NCBI GenBank assembly: GCA_947305035.1
Contig: CAMZCV010000092.1
Location: forward strand, 1-5,368
Direction: 5' to 3'
Source: an uncultured Coriobacteriales bacterium
GTDB taxonomy: Bacteria > Actinomycetota > Coriobacteriia > Coriobacteriales > Atopobiaceae
Length of the DNA: 5,368 nucleotides
Within the stretch, counting starts at the first letter, position 1. Every line of letters starts with the position of its first letter. Made by a program: the position numbers and the translations under genes. A model generated the notes under the pieces. The model saw nothing but the letters and a program-made list of their open reading frames with translations. It was not told the DNA's origin and did not search any database. Below are positions 1 through 4,233 of the stretch, piece by piece.

Positions 1-176
1 ATGACGGACAGGTTGCGCTCTTTTTTCAGCCTTGCGTTCTCGGCATCAATCTCGTCGGCAATTTTGCAGGCAACGTCATGCCAAGTCCAATCAGAGCCAT
101 CGTCCCAATGGAAGCCGAACATCTCCGCGTGGGAGTAAAGCCCTTGCACAAGACGCAATTTCTCTGAGACAGTCAT
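1..176 (-). CDS. Coiled-coil protein with IADEIDAE motif, 3' end outside window
   Basis: The first 58 residues of a gene that continues past the left edge. ATG 176 overlaps the stop of paralogue B (ATGA) and has AAGGAG 5 bases upstream. The N-terminus (MTVSEKLRLVQGLYSHAEMF) is helical; then comes an aromatic, acidic patch (FHWDDGSDWTWHD, four aromatic residues in 13) and a helix KIADEIDAENARLKKE that starts a probable coiled coil. The placement of the IADxIDAE motif after a short N-terminal region recalls paralogues A and B, and the AENARL part also matches the coiled-coil protein at 1068-1451, so this may be a third, diverged relative. Total length and function cannot be judged from the fragment. 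Confidence 0.85.
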   Translation of the reverse strand, partial: MTVSEKLRLVQGLYSHAEMFGFHWDDGSDWTWHDVACKIADEIDAENARLKKERNLSV

Positions 177-652
177 TTGTTCTCCTTGAGTTGGAACTTC
201 GAGGCGTACTCGGCGATTAGGTCTGGCAGCAGCTCCATTTCTCGCTCGTCATAGATGTGCGACTTGTAGAGCATTTCTTGCAGCACGTCCTCCACGGTTG
301 TCGGCTTGTGGCGGCACATGTCCGCATAGCGCGGCCCGTCTTCAGTCTGGAATACAGAAGGTGGAACCAATGCCACGACCTTCATGGGGCAGGTGTTGCC
401 GTCCGCGTACACCATCACATCCCCGATGTGGACGTACTCGCCGTCCGCGTCCTTGGGCAGGCGCACCCAGCCGTGCTCAGCCATGCGCTCGTCGGTCATC
501 GGAACCATGTCGATTGTGCACGGCTGCTCGCTCAGCGCCTTCTCATACTCCGCGTCGATGCGGTCGGCGATGTCAGTGAGCCGCCTTAACATCGACGAGC
601 CCTCCTCGGTGATGATGAACGTGTACGCCCTCAGCTCGTCCGTGATGCTCAT
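173..652 (-). CDS. DADGE/HIGDVM-family protein of unknown function, paralogue B
   Basis: A 159-aa paralogue of the product of 2799-3305. ATG 652 overlaps the upstream stop (ATGA) and follows GGAGGA by 6 bases. Conserved blocks in the same order are ITDELRAYT (3-11), IADRIDAEYEK (28-38), MTDERMAEHGW, LPKDADGEYVHIGDVM (65-80), RHKPTTVEDVLQE (about 114-126) and EYASKFQL near the C-terminus. The segments between blocks (residues 12-27 and 81-113) and the acidic stretch before the last helix differ almost completely from paralogue A. Conserved framework with variable inserts suggests related folds with different partners. Function unknown; the family is, from memory, typical of Coriobacteriia and their phages. 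A longer in-frame reading up to 877 runs into the upstream gene and is rejected. Confidence 0.93.
   Translation of the reverse strand: MSITDELRAYTFIITEEGSSMLRRLTDIADRIDAEYEKALSEQPCTIDMVPMTDERMAEHGWVRLPKDADGEYVHIGDVMVYADGNTCPMKVVALVPPSVFQTEDGPRYADMCRHKPTTVEDVLQEMLYKSHIYDEREMELLPDLIAEYASKFQLKENK
412..432. repeat. 21-bp direct repeat, copy 1 (core of paralogue B)
   Basis: Perfect 21-base match to 3062-3082, encoding most of the HIGDVM core. The next 30 or so bases remain similar but carry substitutions, several at synonymous positions. Confidence 0.9.
621..646. repeat. 26-bp direct repeat, copy 1 (5' end of paralogue B)
   Basis: A perfect 26-base match to 3277-3302 in the same orientation. It encodes ITDELRAYT near the N-terminus of paralogue B. 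It is part of the homology between the two paralogous genes, not a stand-alone element. Confidence 0.9.
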
Positions 653-1071
653 TCCGATTCCTCCACTCCCGCTAGTTTGCGCAGATGCCTTTCGAGCAGC
701 TTGGCAAACCGCTCGCTGTCCTCGGCATCGAATGTAAATTTCTGGCCCTCGAAAATGACGCTCGCCTTCGGAATAGGACAGACGGAGCCTTCCTCGGCGG
801 TGCGAATGTAACTTTCGGCAACCACTCCACCAGATGCCAGCTCTTTCCACGGGCCTACCTCGCGGACTTCCACCCACATATCACGCTCGCTGGTGCCGTA
901 GAAGATGCGTTGATACTTCTTATGCTCGTCCATCTTCGCCATGACAGCTTCCTCGCGATCCTCATCGGTGGCGTTACCCTGCCAGTTCTGCCTGCCACCC
1001 CAGTCGCGAAACGTGAGGAACGTTGTATGTTCGGACCCACGCTCTCGGGAGCAAAGTCGATACTCCCTCAC
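649..1071 (-). CDS. Hypothetical protein, 140 aa, GTG start
   Basis: Starts at GTG 1071, overlapping the upstream stop as GTGA, with a perfect GGAGGT Shine-Dalgarno sequence 6 bases upstream. An internal ATG at 942 (MAKMDEHKK) also has a GAGGA about 7 bases upstream and would give a 97-aa protein, so a second initiation site cannot be excluded. The N-terminal 43 residues are rich in Arg, Thr and Trp (FLTFRDWGGRQNWQG). The middle looks beta-rich (YQRIFYGTSERDMWVEVREV, ASVIFEGQKFTFDAED), and the end is a charged helix (SERFAKLLERHLRKLAG) with an acidic tip. There is no signal peptide, membrane span, Cys cluster or catalytic motif that I can identify. Family and function unknown. Confidence 0.87.
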   Translation of the reverse strand: MREYRLCSRERGSEHTTFLTFRDWGGRQNWQGNATDEDREEAVMAKMDEHKKYQRIFYGTSERDMWVEVREVGPWKELASGGVVAESYIRTAEEGSVCPIPKASVIFEGQKFTFDAEDSERFAKLLERHLRKLAGVEESE

Positions 1072-1451
1072 CCGTCTACCTCCACTCCCAGATCGCGCAT
1101 AACGTCCTTGAATGACTTGTCTTCACCGAAAATCAGTGGCCTTGGAGTCTCACACGCATCATGGTTGCCGAACATCTTGTCGAACATCTCAAGCATCCCG
1201 TACATTCCGACCGCCAGCTCACGCAGACGGGCGTTCTCGGCACCTCGCGCGGCCCACATGTCCGTCATGGTTTCAAACTGCCTGTTTCGTCTTTTCAGCG
1301 TTTCTCGCAGCTCGGCGTTCTCGGCGTCCAGACGCTCGCAGATGTCCTCCATCTCCATCATTCGGCTGTACATCCAGCGGAAGTCCTCTTCCAACGCCTT
1401 GCGCGACAGTCCGGCGATGTGCTCAGGGCTGCCGAACACAATCTCTCTCAT
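1068..1451 (-). CDS. Coiled-coil protein with a DAENAEL motif, unknown function
   Basis: A 127-aa protein from ATG 1451 (ATGA overlap; GGAGGA 6 bases upstream). After a short N-terminus (MREIVFGSPEHIAGLSRKAL) comes a long helix, about residues 18-95, with two coiled-coil segments containing ICERLDAENAELRETL (38-52) and AENARLREL (71-79), and an unusually high number of methionines (MYSRMMEMED, MYGMLEMFDKMFG). The last 30 residues (RPLIFGEDKSFKDVMRDLGVEV) look like a small separate element. The first segment resembles the IADxIDAE helix shared by the products of 1-176, 173-652 and 2799-3305. I do not recognise a named family. Oligomerisation through the coiled coil is likely; any role beyond that is unknown. 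Confidence 0.9.
   Translation of the reverse strand: MREIVFGSPEHIAGLSRKALEEDFRWMYSRMMEMEDICERLDAENAELRETLKRRNRQFETMTDMWAARGAENARLRELAVGMYGMLEMFDKMFGNHDACETPRPLIFGEDKSFKDVMRDLGVEVDG
1078..1083 (-). promoter_or_regulatory. Ribosome binding site GGAGGT for the 140-aa gene
   Basis: A perfect GGAGGT 6 bases before GTG 1071, inside the end of the preceding coiled-coil gene. It decides for the GTG start over the internal ATG at 942. Confidence 0.8.
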
Positions 1452-1600
1452 TCCTCTTCCTCCGGCTCCCATGTCTTCGTGAACTGGTCGCAGTCGTTTG
1501 GCTCTGATGGGTCGTCACGCGTGTTCACGCACGGATAGAAGTCGCAGTCCTCGCAGGTCTGAACCCAGTTATTCTCACAAAGCCATAGCGTCGTGCTCAT
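1448..1600 (-). CDS. Small Cys-rich, acidic-tailed protein (50 aa)
   Basis: Starts at ATG 1600 (ATGA overlap) with GGAGG 3 bases upstream, and ends overlapping the next gene's ATG. Cysteines at 8, 16, 19, 24 and 37 occur in the pattern C-x7-C-x2-C-x4-C-x12-C (CENNWVQTCEDCDFYPC), consistent with a single small zinc-binding module. The C-terminus is strongly acidic (EPEEEE). The CEDCDFYPC core resembles short cysteine motifs I have seen in unannotated phage and gut-bacterial proteins, but no function is known to me. It is too short to be called confidently by itself; the overlaps on both sides, the ribosome binding site and the Cys pattern together support it. Confidence 0.85.
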   Translation of the reverse strand: MSTTLWLCENNWVQTCEDCDFYPCVNTRDDPSEPNDCDQFTKTWEPEEEE

Positions 1601-1809
1601 CTGCCTCCACCCCCAGCACCCTCGACCTCCTCCGCCTTTGGGTGCAGTAGGTCGTAGTGTGCGGAGCTGTAGGCGCTGAATGCCCTGTTGAGCGTTTTGG
1701 CCTCGTCCGGGCGAACCTGGCTTTCGTAATCCAGAATGACGGCAACGGTTGACGCGACGGTCATCAGCGACTCGACGCATTTCAGCAGCAGCTCTTCTGT
1801 CTCGCTCAC
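1597..1809 (-). CDS. Small helical protein of unknown function (70 aa)
   Basis: Starts at GTG 1809, overlapping the DUF4406 stop as GTGA, with a very strong GGAGGT Shine-Dalgarno sequence 6 bases upstream. That settles the start against a longer in-frame reading that would run back through the upstream gene. The product reads as two helices: LLLKCVESLMTVASTVAVILDYES (about 8-31, amphipathic to hydrophobic, with one moderately apolar run) and EAKTLNRAFSAYSSAHYDLL (about 36-55). A flexible EGAGGGGR tail follows. The apolar run LMTVASTVAVIL is short for a membrane span and is flanked by acidic residues, so a soluble helical hairpin is more likely. The Gly-rich tail is encoded by G-rich DNA that also supplies the ribosome binding site of the next gene, so its composition may be constrained by that second job. 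I recognise no family. Confidence 0.85.
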   Translation of the reverse strand: MSETEELLLKCVESLMTVASTVAVILDYESQVRPDEAKTLNRAFSAYSSAHYDLLHPKAEEVEGAGGGGR

Positions 1810-2159
1810 TCGCCCACCTCCCCGATCACATCGTCGAGCTCGTAGCACGGAATCCCGCACTCGTCGGCCACCGTGCTCTCTCGCCACGCGCCGTTGGAGA
1901 GGTGCCACCCGTCCAGCCGCACCACGCAGTCGAAGAACGGCCCGTCGCCCTCGCCGGGCTCTGTCAGCCTGTGAATGTCGCGGAGCATGTACCACTCGCG
2001 CGGCCTGTCGGAGTGGCCCCACGCGGTGGTGGGGTCGAACACGAACTCCGCGCCAGCGTCCATGCAGACGCGCTTGGCCTCGGCGAACGCGGGGCGGTTG
2101 AGGTCGTCCACCCCGCTCATCGGCCCGCTCAGAAAGACCCGCATCCCGTCCAGTCTCAT
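1806..2159 (-). CDS. DUF4406 / nucleoside 2-deoxyribosyltransferase-like protein
   Basis: A 117-aa protein with a Rossmann-like start MRVFLSGPMSG (6-16), an Asn-containing loop (LNRPAFAEAKR), a beta strand leading to FDPTTAWG, WYMLRDIHRL, and the hallmark end VVRLDGWHLSNGAWRE then ADECGIP. These match the DUF4406 family, related to nucleoside 2-deoxyribosyltransferases, enzymes that swap the base on deoxynucleosides or hydrolyse deoxynucleotides. The Glu in GAWRE sits where the catalytic Glu of that superfamily occurs. Enzymatic activity of phage DUF4406 proteins is not generally proven, so a role in salvage or nucleotide-pool modification is inferred from family and from sharing an operon with dUTPase. 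Between DIHRL and FDCVV there is a Gly/Asp/Glu-rich segment (TEPGEGDGP) longer than the usual short turn before CDxVV. The start at ATG 2159 has the ATGA overlap; ATG 2144 (Met 6) is a possible alternative. Confidence 0.9.
   Translation of the reverse strand: MRLDGMRVFLSGPMSGVDDLNRPAFAEAKRVCMDAGAEFVFDPTTAWGHSDRPREWYMLRDIHRLTEPGEGDGPFFDCVVRLDGWHLSNGAWRESTVADECGIPCYELDDVIGEVGE
1816..1821 (-). promoter_or_regulatory. Ribosome binding site GGAGGT for the 70-aa gene
   Basis: GGAGGT 6 bases before GTG 1809, embedded in the last codons of the DUF4406 gene. It fixes a GTG start that the reading frame alone would not settle. Confidence 0.8.
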
Positions 2160-2371
2160 ACCTCTACACCTGCCTTCCTCGCCGCGTCGCGGCACTTGAC
2201 TGCCGCCAACGGCTCCATCAGCTCAAGGGCGCGGTACAGCTCCTTGGCCACCCGCCGCGCCTCGTCCCGCTCGCGCTCGGTGCGGGCCACCATGTCGCAG
2301 AGGGTCTGGCGGCTCACCCACTCGTCGTACATCAGCGAGTCGGAGCGGCGGGCCTGCTTCGTGACGCTCAC
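2156..2371 (-). CDS. Small charged helical protein of unknown function (71 aa)
   Basis: Starts at GTG 2371, immediately after the upstream TGA (zero spacing), the one junction in the window that clearly abuts rather than overlaps. AAGGAG sits 7 bases upstream, inside the end of the preceding gene. The middle of the protein (about residues 29-50, TERERDEARRVAKELYRALE) is an uninterrupted highly charged helix, probably a short coiled coil. The end, AVKCRDAARKAG, is also helical and basic. Phage genomes often carry such small charged helical proteins beside nucleotide-metabolism genes, but I recognise no specific family and propose no function. Its stop overlaps the start of the DUF4406 gene. 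Confidence 0.85.
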   Translation of the reverse strand: MSVTKQARRSDSLMYDEWVSRQTLCDMVARTERERDEARRVAKELYRALELMEPLAAVKCRDAARKAGVEV

Positions 2372-2635
2372 TCAGTAGCTCCTTCCCATCATCACGCTCA
2401 TGGCGTGCGCCGAATGCTCGATGCGCGTCAGGTTGTCGCACTCCTCGCAAAGCGTCTTGGCTTGCAGCGGCTTTTCCTCGCAGAGCGCCTTGTCGCACAT
2501 GTCGGCGATGAGCCGTGCGCTGCGTGCCAGCTCCACGAGGCACCCGCTCATCAAGTCGCACGCACGCTCAAGGGTCTGGACGCGCTTGGCAAGGACCATC
2601 GGGTTTGCGTCAAGCGTGTACTGTCCGTCAATCAC
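2372..2635 (-). CDS. Small helical protein of unknown function (87 aa)
   Basis: Starts at GTG 2635 (GTGA overlap with the upstream stop) with AAGGAG exactly 5 bases upstream, which fixes the start; a longer in-frame extension would run through the 56-aa gene and is rejected. The product looks almost entirely alpha-helical, with heptad-like spacing in MVLAKRVQTLERACDLMSG and ELARSARLIADMCDKAL, then a CEEC pair (Cys63, Cys66) and a helical C-terminus ending MMGRSY. Six cysteines in all (26, 32, 47, 52, 63, 66) is high for a cytoplasmic 87-aa protein, but only one pair has zinc-knuckle spacing. There is no membrane segment or signal. I do not recognise the family; a small oligomeric or protein-binding factor is the most that can be inferred. 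Confidence 0.85.
   Translation of the reverse strand: MIDGQYTLDANPMVLAKRVQTLERACDLMSGCLVELARSARLIADMCDKALCEEKPLQAKTLCEECDNLTRIEHSAHAMSVMMGRSY
2379..2384 (-). promoter_or_regulatory. Ribosome binding site AAGGAG for the 71-aa gene
   Basis: AAGGAG 7 bases before GTG 2371, the gene that abuts its upstream neighbour without overlapping it. Confidence 0.75.
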
Positions 2636-2802
2636 TTTCTCTCCTTCCGTCGATACCACGGGCAGACCTCGTGCGGCCTTCGCCCGCCGTCGTACGCCAC
2701 CCGCGCGGGGTGCGCCCACGGCAGGGGGACGCAGGCGACGGTCGAGCCGCCCGCGCCCCACGGTCGCATCGCGCACCGCTCGCAGAGGGTGACGCGGGTC
2801 AC
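2632..2802 (-). CDS. Small Cys/Trp-containing protein, GTG start
   Basis: A 56-aa reading frame filling the only sizeable gap between its neighbours. It starts at GTG 2802, which overlaps the stop of paralogue A as GTGA, and stops with a TGA that overlaps the GTG of the next gene. GGTGAT lies 5 bases upstream of the start. The sequence begins MTRVTLCERC and ends EVCPWYRRKERK. Cysteines are at 7, 10, 24 and 48, and there are Trp residues at 15, 29 and 50, so a small zinc-stabilised fold is likely (CxxC knuckle plus a distal Cys). It matches nothing of known function that I recognise. Its DNA is the most GC-rich in the window (51 of 60 bases, 85%, in 2701-2760), so a chance open frame must be considered. 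The double stop/start overlap and the otherwise empty gap argue that it is real. Confidence 0.75.
   Translation of the reverse strand: MTRVTLCERCAMRPWGAGGSTVACVPLPWAHPARVAYDGGRRPHEVCPWYRRKERK
2641..2646 (-). promoter_or_regulatory. Ribosome binding site AAGGAG for the 87-aa gene
   Basis: AAGGAG 5 bases before GTG 2635, inside the end of the 56-aa gene. It supports both this GTG start and the reality of the boundary with that gene. Confidence 0.75.
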
Positions 2803-3305
2803 TCCGCATCACCGCGCAGTTGCAGCTTCGCGGCGTACTCCTTGAGCACAGCCTCCTTGTCCTCGCCGTCTGGTGCGCAGTCCCAGTCAGTGGCGAACTC
2901 CACCATTACGTCCTCTATGGTGGGCGGTTTGTGATGGTGGAGTGAGTCGGGTTTGTAGCGATTGCCGAAACGACCATCAGCGGCTTCCCATCCGTCCTCG
3001 CAAAGCACCATCGCGCGCACCATGAACGGCTTTCCGTCAAATAGATAGTCAACTTTGGAGTCCATCACATCCCCGATGTGGATGTACTCCCCGTCAGCGT
3101 CCACGGGTAGGAGAATCCAGCCGTTCTTGGCCATAACCTCATCACTCATGGGTAGACCATCGTTAAGAAGGGCATCCACAATGCTTTTTTCATGCTCCGC
3201 GTCGATGTGGTCTGCGATTTCGAGCAGATTCCGATAGTGGACCTTCGTCATGTCCAGCCACTTGATTTGACTTTCGGTGTACGCCCTCAGCTCGTCCGTG
3301 ATCAT
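2799..3305 (-). CDS. DADGE/HIGDVM-family protein of unknown function, paralogue A
   Basis: A 168-aa protein starting at ATG 3305 (ATGA overlap with the zinc-ribbon stop) behind a GGAGGA ribosome binding site spaced 7 bases. Order: ITDELRAYT start, a helix containing IADHIDAEHEK (about 30-40), a linker, GWILLPVDADGEYIHIGDVM (62-81), a variable segment about residues 82-122 (likely beta-rich), HHHKPPTIEDVMVEF (about 123-137), an acidic DWDCAPDGEDK stretch and a final helix EYAAKLQL. It is clearly homologous along its length to the product of 173-652. I recall this architecture from genomes and phages of Coriobacteriia, where copies often occur several per element; no function is known to me. 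There is no signal peptide or membrane segment. The DADGxxxHxGD core could be a small beta barrel, but that is a guess. Confidence 0.93.
   Translation of the reverse strand: MITDELRAYTESQIKWLDMTKVHYRNLLEIADHIDAEHEKSIVDALLNDGLPMSDEVMAKNGWILLPVDADGEYIHIGDVMDSKVDYLFDGKPFMVRAMVLCEDGWEAADGRFGNRYKPDSLHHHKPPTIEDVMVEFATDWDCAPDGEDKEAVLKEYAAKLQLRGDAE
3062..3082. repeat. 21-bp direct repeat, copy 2 (core of paralogue A)
   Basis: Identical to 412-432, in the HIGDVM-coding part of paralogue A, same orientation. Confidence 0.9.
3277..3302. repeat. 26-bp direct repeat, copy 2 (5' end of paralogue A)
   Basis: Identical to 621-646. It lies just inside the start of paralogue A, and its last base is also part of the preceding gene's stop codon. 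Confidence 0.9.
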
Positions 3306-3469
3306 TTCCTCTTCCTCCGTTCGTCCCTCGCCTTGCACTCCGCGCACAGCCACTCGGTGCGGCGTTGGCCCGTTACCACGTCGATGGTCCACCCGTCCGT
3401 GCGGAATATCTCCCGCTGCCGTCCGCATCGGTCGCAGATGGTGTAGAAGTAGGAGCTACCCTTGATCAT
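3302..3469 (-). CDS. Small four-cysteine zinc-ribbon protein
   Basis: A 55-aa protein beginning at an ATG that overlaps the upstream stop (ATGA), with GAGGT 4 bases and AAGGAG 11 bases upstream. Two knuckles, CDRC (Cys12, Cys15) and CAEC (Cys42, Cys45), are separated by 26 residues and flank a Trp-containing beta segment (DGWTIDVVTGQRRTEWL). This is the arrangement of a treble-clef or zinc-ribbon fold binding one zinc ion. The protein ends in a strongly basic tail (RDERRKRK) that could contact nucleic acid or a protein partner. Tiny zinc ribbons of this kind are frequent in phage early operons, but their targets are mostly unknown. An in-frame ATG at 3577 would add 36 residues, but they would come from within the upstream gene and it has no comparable ribosome binding site, so the short start is preferred. 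Confidence 0.87.
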   Translation of the reverse strand: MIKGSSYFYTICDRCGRQREIFRTDGWTIDVVTGQRRTEWLCAECKARDERRKRK

Positions 3470-4233
3470 GCTGACCTCAGCTCCTTTGCAGGTCGCACCG
3501 TGTAGTGGCCCAGCGCGTGGCCAGATCTCGCGGCTGCGACGACGGCACCTAGGTCCGTCCCGATGAAGACCGAACATGAATAGGCGGTCATCGGCTTGGT
3601 CTCGTTCCCATATCGGTCCCTGGCTATGACCATCATGTCGGCGTCGGTTATTCCTGCCATTTTGTCGAGCTCGTCGTGGTGTTCGACCAACGATCGGAGC
3701 GTGCGTGAGTAGACCTTCTTTCGTCTGCGATTATTCAGTGCGTAAATGACTTGCGTGTCGACGCCGCTCACTTCCGATATCTGCATGTACGACAAACCGT
3801 GCCGTACCCACGACCTGACAAGGGCGACCGCTGCGTCCGCTGGCACGAGCTGGTTGTCACCGAGCTTTCGACCGGCGACGGCCATCACCTTGTTGGCAAA
3901 CTCCCTGTTGCAGCGCGTGAGAGGTTTCCCTGTCCTGTTGTGCTTGGTCGTGAGTGCGTATTGGTTGGACCTTGAGATTCCCATGCGATTGAGCTCGCGT
4001 ACCGTGTAACCGAGCTCATAGAGCTTCAACAGTCGCTCACGCACGGGCCCTGCGTCCACGAATAGTTGTTTGCCGTAAAGCTTTCTGCGATAGCGATCTC
4101 GCTCCGCTTTGCTGTGAGCCGCCTTGCATGCGTCGCATCGGCAGAGGTCGCGCGTGTATGCCGTGTTGCTCGCGTTTCCGCAATCTGCCACGCCATCGTT
4201 GTGTGGCACCGGCTTGCCGCCCATTGGGCTCAC
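3466..4233 (-). CDS. Zinc-motif protein with tandem HTH-like domains, putative phage regulator
   Basis: A 255-aa protein from GTG 4233 (252 aa if ATG 4224 is used). Near the N-terminus is a C-x12-C-x-C-x2-C cluster ending CRCDACK, followed by a basic helix. This resembles the CRCxxCRxAN segment I know from many actinobacterial phage proteins, probably a zinc site. Two similar helical units follow, at about residues 63-118 (RLLKLYELGYTVREL, MGISRSNQYAL) and 130-185 (LVRSWVRHGLSYMQISEVSG, VDTQVIYALNN). Each has an HTH-like spacing and a trailing basic helix (LTRCNREFANKV versus YSRTLRSLVEH). The last 60 or so residues match nothing I recognise. Sequence-specific DNA binding and transcriptional control are inferred. 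The GTG start gives the same GTGA stop/start overlap seen at most neighbouring junctions, but neither start has a strong Shine-Dalgarno sequence: GGTGAG before ATG 4224 is partial. The choice of start is unsettled. Confidence 0.88.
   Translation of the reverse strand: MSPMGGKPVPHNDGVADCGNASNTAYTRDLCRCDACKAAHSKAERDRYRRKLYGKQLFVDAGPVRERLLKLYELGYTVRELNRMGISRSNQYALTTKHNRTGKPLTRCNREFANKVMAVAGRKLGDNQLVPADAAVALVRSWVRHGLSYMQISEVSGVDTQVIYALNNRRRKKVYSRTLRSLVEHHDELDKMAGITDADMMVIARDRYGNETKPMTAYSCSVFIGTDLGAVVAAARSGHALGHYTVRPAKELRSA

Noticed and set aside
653..877. N-terminal extension of paralogue B to 877
   Set aside because: It overlaps the 140-aa gene in another frame, and the extension has no match in paralogue A, whose start aligns with ATG 652.
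685..1482. Long plus-strand open frame (265 codons)
   Set aside because: It runs antisense across three minus-strand genes with overlapping junctions and ribosome binding sites. Its product is low-complexity Ser/Arg/Pro-rich with no family features, typical of a GC-rich shadow frame.
1740..1782. Apolar run in the 70-aa protein as a membrane segment (holin-like)
   Set aside because: The run is too short (about 12 residues), is interrupted by Thr/Ser and flanked by acidic residues, and there is no lysis context.
1749..2378. Plus-strand open frame of 209 codons
   Set aside because: Antisense to the DUF4406 gene and its neighbours, with no recognisable domain; explained by high GC and few antisense stop codons.
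412..3302. Direct repeats as mobile-element ends, attachment sites or a CRISPR array
   Set aside because: Both repeat pairs fall at matching codons of two homologous genes, are not regularly spaced and flank no transposase or integrase; they are simply paralogous coding sequence.
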